47,055 bases of DNA from contig JAHDIP010000019.1 in the NCBI GenBank assembly GCA_020630735.1, positions 1 to 47,055 of the forward strand. Reading direction: 5' to 3'. The notes beneath the pieces were generated by a model, which made no database searches, was not told the origin of the DNA, and saw only the letters and a list, made by a program, of their open reading frames with translations. Positions 1 through 6,892 of this stretch are shown piece by piece. Positions within the stretch are counted from its first letter, which is position 1; each line of letters starts with the position of its first letter. The position numbers were made by a program, and so were the translations under genes. Origin of the DNA: Saprospiraceae bacterium (GTDB taxonomy: Bacteria; Bacteroidota; Bacteroidia; Chitinophagales; Saprospiraceae).

Positions 1-524
1 CCGTGAATTTGAACTATAGGTGTTCGAGGAATTAAGTTTGGTGTTTTCCATAGTGACAATGTTTTCAAAGCCCATTGCAAATAATTATTCGTTTGTAGAG
101 CAAGCATACTTTTGAATAACACTTGATCGCTCTCATGTTCAAACCCATGTGCTTTCCCCCAATATTTTATGCTATTGATACAAAGCTCCTTCGTGAATAA
201 TTTATGAACATATAAAGGAGCTACAAGTTTGAAATACCACGGAAGCTCGTCTCTTGATTTTATACTTGAAATTAAAATGATTTTTTTTACTTTCTTGATT
301 GAAGCAATTTCTTGCGCCATTATTCCTCCTAAAGAATGACCAATCAATACAACCTCATCCGTTTCATCTAAAACTTTACAGAACATCCTTTTTGCATAAG
401 CATTGATGTCTTCATTTTGTTTAGGTTCTATCCACTTTAAATAACCAAGGCTGTTATTTTCAAAATCTAATTTTTCAAAAATTCGATGATCGTATCCTAA
501 ACCAGGGATTAAATAAATTTTCAT
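1..524 (-). CDS. Alpha/beta hydrolase (C-terminus cut by window edge)
   Basis: The reverse strand reads from an ATG at 524 without a stop to the window edge, giving about 174 residues. The N-terminus starts MKIYLIPGLGYDHRIFEKL, with the glycine loop typical of the oxyanion region of alpha/beta hydrolases. A nucleophile elbow GHSLGG follows near residue 76, so Ser is the expected catalytic nucleophile. The acid and histidine of the triad should lie beyond the window. There is no signal peptide, so the protein is probably a cytoplasmic esterase or lipase-like hydrolase of unknown substrate. Its ATG overlaps the TGA of the upstream M42 peptidase gene in an ATGA arrangement, which implies co-transcription and translational coupling. 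The family call is firm; the function is open. Confidence 0.85.
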   Translation of the reverse strand, partial: MKIYLIPGLGYDHRIFEKLDFENNSLGYLKWIEPKQNEDINAYAKRMFCKVLDETDEVVLIGHSLGGIMAQEIASIKKVKKIILISSIKSRDELPWYFKLVAPLYVHKLFTKELCINSIKYWGKAHGFEHESDQVLFKSMLALQTNNYLQWALKTLSLWKTPNLIPRTPIVQIH

Positions 525-1531
525 TTTGGCAATGCCTTTATGTAAGCCATACACAAATCCACTGTCGCTTCGATCCCTTTTTTATGGGTGCGTTCGACAC
601 CATGTGAAGCCGAAACACCAGGTCCAATTAAGCCTACTCTAAAATCATTACCTGCTCGAAGTGCAGCCGAACCATCAGAACCATAAAATGGATAAACATC
701 AATTGCATACGGAATGTTATTTTTTTCTGCTAACTGAACAAGTTTTTTTCGAAAAGCATAATCATACGGTCCCGAAGAATCTTTAGCACAAATTGAACAA
801 GCTGTTTCTCTTCCTGCACAACCATTTCCGACAACGCCCATATCGATGACTAATAATTCCTTGATTGTTGAAGCATAACCACATGTACCACCATGCCCAA
901 CTTCTTCATAATTTGAAAAAAACAATTCAACAGGAACAGCCAAGCCTTCCTTTTTGATTCGTTTTGCTATTTCAAAAAGCACTAGACAGCCAGCTTTATT
1001 ATCCATATATCTAGACTTAATAAAACCACTTTCCGTTTCGGTATAATGTGGTTCAAAGCAGATGTAGTCGCCTACCCGAATACCAAGTCGTTCGGTATCA
1101 ATCGCCGATTCGACGAGTTCATCCAACCGGATGTGCATATTCCCGATGACCCGATTTTGTGTTTTAAGAGAAGAATTTACATGAGCAGCAGGGTTATTTA
1201 GCAGCAGAGTACCTGTATAAATTTTATCATCAAGTGTTCGTATTCGGCAATAGCCACCTTCATGCCCATTCAGTTCTAAACCACCAACTTTTGAAATACG
1301 TAAAGTCCCATCACTATTAATACCAGTAACGACAGCGCCAAGCGTATCCAAATGAGCAGCGATAGCGAGTGTTGGTTTTTTACCAAGTGTACATTTTACA
1401 GCACCTTTATTGCTTCGTTTAGGTTTCCAGCCTACTTTTGATAACACATCGAAGGCAAATTGACTGGCTTCGTGTGTATAGCCAGAAGGGGAGTCGATGG
1501 CGACGAGTTTTTGCAAGAGTTTATAATTCAT
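521..1531 (-). CDS. M42 family metallopeptidase (glutamyl/deblocking aminopeptidase type)
   Basis: A 336-residue cytoplasmic protein with the dinuclear-metal pattern of the M42 (MH clan) aminopeptidases. His60-Leu-Asp62 lies in AAHLDTLGA, Asp177 in RYMDNKAG, the catalytic/ligand pair Glu209-Glu210 in NYEEVGHGGT, then Asp230 and a late His in ASHGVERTH. These enzymes trim N-terminal residues from peptides and usually form dodecameric tetrahedral particles. The length is normal for the family. The stop overlaps the start of the downstream hydrolase gene by 4 bases, so the two form one transcription unit. The gene is divergent from the glycosyltransferase gene at 1587, with about 55 bases between them. 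Substrate preference cannot be read from sequence. Relation to the M42 subfamily linked to NAGGN osmoprotectant loci is possible but no such genes are nearby. Confidence 0.9.
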   Translation of the reverse strand: MNYKLLQKLVAIDSPSGYTHEASQFAFDVLSKVGWKPKRSNKGAVKCTLGKKPTLAIAAHLDTLGAVVTGINSDGTLRISKVGGLELNGHEGGYCRIRTLDDKIYTGTLLLNNPAAHVNSSLKTQNRVIGNMHIRLDELVESAIDTERLGIRVGDYICFEPHYTETESGFIKSRYMDNKAGCLVLFEIAKRIKKEGLAVPVELFFSNYEEVGHGGTCGYASTIKELLVIDMGVVGNGCAGRETACSICAKDSSGPYDYAFRKKLVQLAEKNNIPYAIDVYPFYGSDGSAALRAGNDFRVGLIGPGVSASHGVERTHKKGIEATVDLCMAYIKALPK

Positions 1532-1586
1532 TGACTCAATTTATACATTTTTCTGATTAGTTGTGTAAAAAAATTGAGATATAGTT

Positions 1587-3122
1587 GTGATTCCTAAACG
1601 AAATGACGTTTTTGCGGTTGTAATTCAAACTATGGAATTTCTTACACGATATCGTTTCTTTTTAGGGCTGTTTTTTTGCCTTTTTTTACTAAACCTTTTA
1701 GTAACCAATGACTTTATAAGTATTTGGGAACAAGTGGAATATGGGCTGTTATCTTATGCACAAGATCAAACAGTAGGTGAGCTTGTGTTACCCATAGCTA
1801 CAAGTGCCAAAATAGGCGTACTATACGAAATTTTTGGTTTAGAGCTTTTCTTTTTACGTTTACCATCACTCATGCTGTTAGGTTTTTCGATGGTACTGTT
1901 TTATTTATTTGGTCGTAAAATATTTGGGCAAGAAGCTAGTTTACTTACCTTAGTTGTTTTAGCCAGTTCATTTCTAGTCGTCAATATTTCGAAATTTGTA
2001 GGGAGCGATACTTGGTTATTCTGTGCCCAGTGGCTCAATTTTGTTTTTTTAATTTTAAGCCTAAAGCAACCTATACTAAAATGGCAGATTCCATATGCTG
2101 CAACCGTATTGTTGGGTTGTATGACACATCCAATTAGTATGTTCGTATGGGTACTAATTTCTCTCGTTTATTTAGTCATTTTTCACCCGAAAGGAAAGCA
2201 ATTAAGGAAGACAGCATTGTTTGCTTTAGGAGGAATTGCTATTTCTTTTTTGTGTTGGAAAGGACAATTTTTTACCCTTCAGTTAGATTCTTTTCTTCTA
2301 GCCTATAAAAGTAGTTCCATTAAAGATTTTACTCTATTGCATTTATTTGGAATGGCACCTTGGTCAGGATTTTTAGCTGCAGCCTTTTGGGATTTATTTA
2401 AAAAAATTAGAAAAGGGGAAGAATTAGCCATTATCATTATGGCTGGATTACTAGCGGGCTTAGGTAGTTTTTCGATGACCTTGCAAGCTGTTTTTGCTTT
2501 TATGATTGCAAAGCAATTGATGGTTTATTTGGCACCAAATTATCCGCATGGAAATATTGTGAAAACGGTTTCTATTATAACAATGATCATCGCTTTTTGT
2601 GTAGCAACCGTTTTGATGCTTACAGGATTTCAAGAATACAGAGGAGTCGGCTTTCGTTCAGCAATGGCTATCGGGATGGTGTTTTGGATTTCTGGAATCG
2701 TAGGATTGATTGGTTTGTTTTTAAGAGATCAAAAATATATTATTGGTGGAATGGCAATGAGTGGTTTGCTTACAACCTTGCTTTTTTGGTTGCAATTATA
2801 TCCGATTATAGAGACGAACCGAAATTTTACTAAGCAGATAGTGAAAGAGGCTTCTGCAATTTCAAAAAATAAAAAAACAATTGTCGTTAATAGTGCCGCT
2901 TTAGAAAAAAGTAAATCCTTTCAATTATATGCAAAAGCAGCTTTTGAGGAAATCGATTATTCGACAGCGACTTTAGGAAAGGAGAATACGACATACATTT
3001 TAGATAGCTTGAGCTACGCTAAAGTAGGAACGAACATTGATAAACAAAATATAAATGAGATAAAAGGTAAGTTTGGTTGGAAAGAGCAACCTCAACAATT
3101 TTGGTTGCTCTATAATAAATAA
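1587..3122 (+). CDS. Polytopic membrane glycosyltransferase, GT39/ArnT-like
   Basis: A 511-residue protein with about ten to twelve hydrophobic segments from residue 22 to about 410, followed by a roughly 100-residue hydrophilic C-terminal domain. The segment FFLRLPSLML, then a chain of transmembrane helices with short loops, matches the dolichyl-phosphate-mannose/ArnT (GT39, PMT_2) fold, which moves a sugar from a polyprenyl-phosphate donor at the outer face of the inner membrane. The acidic pair normally found in the first periplasmic loop is not clear: the loop reads TNDFISIWEQ. Acceptor and sugar are unknown. The start is GTG at 1587, because an in-frame stop lies just upstream; ATG at 1632 (residue 16) is the alternative. 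The stop is followed within 20 bases by a small inverted repeat of the TTAGTAATGG family. Confidence 0.75.
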   Translation: MIPKRNDVFAVVIQTMEFLTRYRFFLGLFFCLFLLNLLVTNDFISIWEQVEYGLLSYAQDQTVGELVLPIATSAKIGVLYEIFGLELFFLRLPSLMLLGFSMVLFYLFGRKIFGQEASLLTLVVLASSFLVVNISKFVGSDTWLFCAQWLNFVFLILSLKQPILKWQIPYAATVLLGCMTHPISMFVWVLISLVYLVIFHPKGKQLRKTALFALGGIAISFLCWKGQFFTLQLDSFLLAYKSSSIKDFTLLHLFGMAPWSGFLAAAFWDLFKKIRKGEELAIIIMAGLLAGLGSFSMTLQAVFAFMIAKQLMVYLAPNYPHGNIVKTVSIITMIIAFCVATVLMLTGFQEYRGVGFRSAMAIGMVFWISGIVGLIGLFLRDQKYIIGGMAMSGLLTTLLFWLQLYPIIETNRNFTKQIVKEASAISKNKKTIVVNSAALEKSKSFQLYAKAAFEEIDYSTATLGKENTTYILDSLSYAKVGTNIDKQNINEIKGKFGWKEQPQQFWLLYNK

Positions 3123-3141
3123 TATTTTGATCGCTTTGTAC

Positions 3142-3175
3142 TCAGTAATGGGCGAAAAATAATGACCATTACTAA
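3142..3175. repeat. Minimal copy of the TTAGTAATGG inverted-end repeat
   Basis: The two ends AGTAATGGGCG and CCATTACT face each other with only about a dozen bases between. This looks like the two terminal parts of the longer repeats at 18098, 18431 and 36110 brought together by internal loss. It lies in the short gap between two converging genes, and its right end contains the stop codon of the 44-codon gene. Confidence 0.6.
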
Positions 3176-3306
3176 GGTACATTTCTGAATAGAAGATAAA
3201 GTAAGAATAGTAGTATTATCGTTCCTATACCAACTACTTGCCAAAATTTTTGAGCATCTTTCTTATCTCTAGCTTCCTGCAGTCGTTTCTTTTTCGTTTT
3301 TGCCAT
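3172..3306 (-). CDS. Small single-pass membrane protein, 44 residues
   Basis: Reading the minus strand from ATG at 3306 gives MAKTKKKRLQEARDKKDAQK, then a hydrophobic helix (residues 24-40, rich in I, L, V, F and Y) and a short RNVP tail. The strongly basic N-terminus followed by one helix predicts an inner-membrane protein with its N-terminus in the cytoplasm. No function is recognised; very short KKKR-plus-helix proteins are common and often missed in Bacteroidota. It converges with the glycosyltransferase gene and lies about 100 bases upstream of the Pif1-like gene on the same strand. The TAG stop falls inside the terminal CTTAGTAATGG-like sequence of the repeat at 3142-3175. The coding call rests on coherent composition and should be tested by homology. 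Confidence 0.6.
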   Translation of the reverse strand: MAKTKKKRLQEARDKKDAQKFWQVVGIGTIILLFLLYLLFRNVP

Positions 3307-3401
3307 ATTATATAGTTCTTTGATTTAGTGAATTTTCCAATATTTGTAATGACTAAATTAAGAATAAAATTATAAAAACAAAGAAATTGGCAAGTAAAAA
3401 A

Positions 3402-4706
3402 TTAAAAATTTTGTTCGTAATATTCTACAATGCGCTCATCTGTCATGATATCACGAGGACGCACTTTTTGCTTTAAAACAATGCCATCTAAGGTTCTACA
3501 ACGGCTCAATGCCACATAGGTTTGCCCATGTTCAAAAGCCCCCTTGCCTAGCTCAATAATGATTTTGTCAAATGTTTTTCCCTGACTTTTGTGAATGGTG
3601 ATTGCCCAAGCAAGCTTGATTGGATATTGTTTAAACGTACCTGCTACATCGGTATCTATGGCAGTGGCATCTTCTGTACTTGGTTTATATTTTAGGATTT
3701 CCCATTCGAGGCGTTCGAGGATGATGAGTTTTTGTTTTTTATCTTCTAGATTACTTTCTATGGCAACTTTTATTTCTTCAGAATTCAACTTCACTATTTT
3801 GCCTATCGTACCATTTACAAAACGTCGACGTGGATCATTTTTGACAAACATGACTTGTGCCCCTTCCTTCAATTTCAATATAGGTTCAGTTGGGAAAAGT
3901 CTAGGATTAAAATTTCCATTCACTGTAGCCATATAGCTAAACTCGACTTCATCTAGCTTTTTCAAAAAATGCTGATTGATTTGATCTACAACCGCATTTC
4001 GAGGAGAAAGCGTAATGTAAAAATCTTCTGGTTCAAAATCAGGTTGATAACGCTCATTCAAATCTTCTAGATCATCATAATCCATTTGATTTGTTCGTAC
4101 TGCATCTAACAAGCGGAGGAAGTGACGAGATTTTTGCCGATACGTTTTTCTCAATTCTAAGTACTCTAGTTCAAATTCTGTTTGGAAAACAGTAGCTGCA
4201 AAAAAGTAAGGGCTTTCGTAATACAGCTTAAACAACATTTGTTCTGCTTCGCTAGAAACGACAGGAGGCAACTGAAATAAATCGCCAAATAGTACAATCT
4301 GAACGCCGCCAAAAGGCTCAATAGCATTTTCTCTATTGATGCGCAGAAAGGTATCGATATTATCCAACAAGTCGGCACGAACCATTGATATTTCATCAAT
4401 GATTAGTACTTCCATATTTTTATAGAGCTTACGGCTCTTCCTTTTTTTTATATCTTTTTTAGTGATCGGTTTGGCAGGAAAGCCAAAAAAGGAATGAATA
4501 GTTTGTCCTTGTACATTTAGTGCTGCAATACCAGTGGGAGCAACCACCACCGTTTTCTTTTTGGTGGTACGCCGAAACAAACGAAGCAAAGTAGATTTCC
4601 CTGTTCCTGCACGTCCAGTAATGAACAAATTTTTCTTCGTTTTCTCTAAAACATCAAGTGCGTACTGAAAATCATCATTCAGTTCTAATGGTTCTTTATC
4701 TATCAA
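3402..4706 (-). CDS. Pif1/RecD-like superfamily 1 DNA helicase
   Basis: A 434-residue compact SF1 helicase. Walker A is GRAGTGKST (residues 31-39), motif Ia is VVVAPTGIAALNVQGQTIHS, Walker B is LIIDEIS (Asp104-Glu105), and motif III is LFGDLFQLPP with Gln146. The C-terminal motifs V/VI are ITIHKSQGKTFD and YVALSRCRTLDG. This is the classic Pif1/RecD pattern of a 5'-to-3' helicase that unwinds forked or G-quadruplex DNA, and the size matches bacterial Pif1 proteins without accessory domains. The start is TTG at 4706: an in-frame stop lies a few codons upstream and the next Met is at about residue 98, after Walker A. The gene sits 45 bases downstream of the EEP gene on the same strand. Cytoplasmic. 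Confidence 0.9.
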   Translation of the reverse strand: MIDKEPLELNDDFQYALDVLEKTKKNLFITGRAGTGKSTLLRLFRRTTKKKTVVVAPTGIAALNVQGQTIHSFFGFPAKPITKKDIKKRKSRKLYKNMEVLIIDEISMVRADLLDNIDTFLRINRENAIEPFGGVQIVLFGDLFQLPPVVSSEAEQMLFKLYYESPYFFAATVFQTEFELEYLELRKTYRQKSRHFLRLLDAVRTNQMDYDDLEDLNERYQPDFEPEDFYITLSPRNAVVDQINQHFLKKLDEVEFSYMATVNGNFNPRLFPTEPILKLKEGAQVMFVKNDPRRRFVNGTIGKIVKLNSEEIKVAIESNLEDKKQKLIILERLEWEILKYKPSTEDATAIDTDVAGTFKQYPIKLAWAITIHKSQGKTFDKIIIELGKGAFEHGQTYVALSRCRTLDGIVLKQKVRPRDIMTDERIVEYYEQNF

Positions 4707-4751
4707 AATGGTAATTGTTTATTCCTCACAATGATAGCGATATTTTTTGAA

Positions 4752-5795
4752 CTATTTCTTTATCTCCTTTACTAGATAAACAAAAACTGGAAAATGATCA
4801 CTATAACCACCTTGGTAGGTATCAAAAGAATAGGTACGGAAGGGATAACCTTCATATCTACCTGTTTTCTGTACTAAAAATCGTTCGTTGAAAATTGTCG
4901 TTTTGAAATATTGATAGCCATCATCATTTGGCTCGATCAACCCACGAGACATAATAATTTGGTCAAACAAACTCCAAGCATCACGGTAAGCCGTTGTACC
5001 AATTCCTCTTTTGTAGTAATCGTACATTGGGTTATACATTTCGCCCTTTTTTAGATTCTCTTTATCTCGTTTTGCATTGAGTACCTTTTTACAACTAGGA
5101 TTGGTTGGGTCATCATTTAAGTCACCCATTACAATTACTCTGGCATAAGGATTTACTTTTTCGAGTGAATCTACGATTTTTTTGCAAGCAAAAGCGGCTT
5201 GATTTCGAAGTGGTTCTGTTGCTTTTTCACCACCACGCCTTGATGGCCAGTGATTCACCAAAATATGCATTGGATCACCATCATAAACACCGCTCACAAG
5301 CAAGATGTCTCTTGTGAAAATTGGTTCTCCTTCTCTGTTTTTGATATGATTTCGAATCGGACGACTACTTTCAACCGTAAAATATTTGGGCTGGTAGAGT
5401 AGGGCAACATCAATACCTCTTTTGTCTATTGAGTTATAATGGACAATTTGATAATCTCGATCTTTGATCTTTGGTCGTTGAACAAAATCTTCGAGCACTT
5501 CCTTGTTTTCAATCTCACAAACACCTAAAAGAGAAACACCATCAGGCGTATTTTTGGTACCTAATTGAGAAACAACATCCGCAAGATTATCTAATTTTTC
5601 GTAATATATTTTGCTATTGTAAAGACGTTTCCCCGATGGTGTGAATTCGGTATCTCGTACATCTGGCGTATCAAGCGTATCGAATAAGTTTTCGAAATTA
5701 TAGAAGCCAATACAGCCAATTTTGTACTCTTTTTGAGCGAATAAAGATGATTGGAAACTTGCTAAAAACAGCGTAATGATTAAGAAGTATCTCAT
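4752..5795 (-). CDS. Secreted endonuclease/exonuclease/phosphatase (EEP) family protein
   Basis: A 347-residue protein with an N-terminal signal peptide (residues 1-20, ending LFAQ) and an EEP fold. FYNFENLFDT carries the Asn, GVCEIENKEVL the metal-binding Glu, VNHWPSRRGG the catalytic His region, VIVMGDLNDDP the Asp-Leu-Asn, and GGYSDHFPVFVYL the terminal Ser-Asp-His. These residues bind Mg2+ and cleave phosphodiesters in nucleases or sphingomyelinase-like enzymes. The form with NFENLFDT after a signal peptide is common in Bacteroidota and probably acts in the periplasm on nucleic acid or phosphate esters. It probably heads a short minus-strand unit with the Pif1-like gene 45 bases downstream. 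The exact substrate is unknown. Confidence 0.87.
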   Translation of the reverse strand: MRYFLIITLFLASFQSSLFAQKEYKIGCIGFYNFENLFDTLDTPDVRDTEFTPSGKRLYNSKIYYEKLDNLADVVSQLGTKNTPDGVSLLGVCEIENKEVLEDFVQRPKIKDRDYQIVHYNSIDKRGIDVALLYQPKYFTVESSRPIRNHIKNREGEPIFTRDILLVSGVYDGDPMHILVNHWPSRRGGEKATEPLRNQAAFACKKIVDSLEKVNPYARVIVMGDLNDDPTNPSCKKVLNAKRDKENLKKGEMYNPMYDYYKRGIGTTAYRDAWSLFDQIIMSRGLIEPNDDGYQYFKTTIFNERFLVQKTGRYEGYPFRTYSFDTYQGGYSDHFPVFVYLVKEIKK

Positions 5796-5822
5796 GTTTA
5801 GATAGAAGGTTTCGTGTATTTA

Positions 5823-5856
5823 AAATTTTTCTGCAGCTTAAAATGCAGAAAAAATT
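5823..5856. other. Hairpin upstream of the EEP gene
   Basis: TTTTTCTGCA and TGCAGAAAAA form a 10-bp stem around an 8-base loop, about 30 bases upstream of the EEP start. A second hairpin (TTAATCATA/TATGATTAA) follows at about 5905-5935. They could be terminators for the broken gene upstream or regulatory structures; sequence alone does not decide. Confidence 0.35.
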
Positions 5857-6070
5857 CTGCACCCACATAACCGCTTTGCTCTCTTATAATTTTACTTAAT
5901 CATATCCTTAAGGGAAATTATGATTAAATAAAATCATGATCGTTTCGTGTTTGAAAATACATTCGATAAACGTTTGAATGTACCTAAATGTGTTATCAAA
6001 GATGACAATATCAGCAAAAATAACTTTTTGTTAATACTTTCGTACTAGAATGTTTGAAAAAGGATGAAGT

Positions 6071-6667
6071 TTACTGTTTTATCCATTTTCGATATATCGT
6101 AAAAGTCTCTCCACTTATTTTGACAAAAAAATAGCCCTTCTCCATATAATGAGTGGGAATAGTAAAACGATTTTTACCTGCTAAAACGTTTTTAGTTGTT
6201 TGATAAATGGATGAGCCATTCACTGTAAGCAATTCAATAGCAATGGATTGCGCTTGTTTCGCATTTAGCTCTAATTGAAATTCGTTGGTAGAAGGATTCG
6301 GAAACAAAGTAACTTGTTGTTTGGCTAAGGAATTGCTCGTTACTGATACAGTTTCGCCTCGTTGCCAGTGGTTTTCTCCTTCTAAACAAATTAACGTCGT
6401 ACCCAAGGTTTCTATATCCGTCATTTCCAATTTGTCAGAAAACCATACTTCGGCTATCAAAGCATCTGGCGTAATATCTAAAAGACTATAACCATGATTA
6501 ATCAAATCGCCATAGACATGATGTGGATTTAAGTCTTGGCTCAAATTGACTAAAGCTGTAGCCACTACACCAGGGATATTTTCTTACTCATCCGCATTAC
6601 CACGCGTAATACTTCCTCCCATTAATTCTACACCGACAGAGCCTTGCCCCGTGGCTTGATGGATTAT
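6071..6667 (-). pseudogene. 3' remnant of a PhoD-like phosphatase gene with T9SS sorting domain
   Basis: The minus-strand frame ending at 6071 reads upstream through an in-frame TAA at 6584-6586. Beyond it, ATGQGSVGVELMGGSITRG continues the same frame to about 6660, after which homology disappears. The pattern (VGVELMGGSITRGNADE, then NPHHVYGDLINHGYSLLDIT) matches the C-terminal part of secreted PhoD-like alkaline phosphatases, which in this phylum often carry a T9SS tail. Here the tail begins at VTLFPNPSTNEF and ends YRKWIKQ. The catalytic N-terminal part is absent from the upstream DNA. An apparent Met start at 6565 would give a meaningless 164-residue product. I read this as a decayed gene with a 5' deletion and a nonsense mutation. 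The PhoD identity is from recalled family patterns and less certain than the T9SS domain. Confidence 0.72.
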
Positions 6668-6753
6668 CTGTTTTCTTCAAATTTATTATAATAAGCCGCC
6701 GACCTTAACCTAAAATTTACATCAATAATATTATAAAATCCATTTATAAATAC

Positions 6754-6761
6754 TAATTTTG
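6754..6761 (+). promoter_or_regulatory. Candidate -7 box (TAATTTTG) for the TonB receptor gene
   Basis: This matches the Bacteroidota -7 consensus TAnnTTTG. It lies about 130 bases upstream of the receptor start in an AT-rich gap. No clear TTG -33 partner is visible, so the call is tentative. Confidence 0.3.
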
Positions 6762-6892
6762 TACATCTGATTTTGATAGCTATATTAAGTACCAATTTTA
6801 GGGTATTTTTTTTATAGTTTAGAACCTTTTTACAGCAATTTCTTCCACCTTAGTGGGACAAACTGCAAATGACCTTCACTTAAACTTACAAT

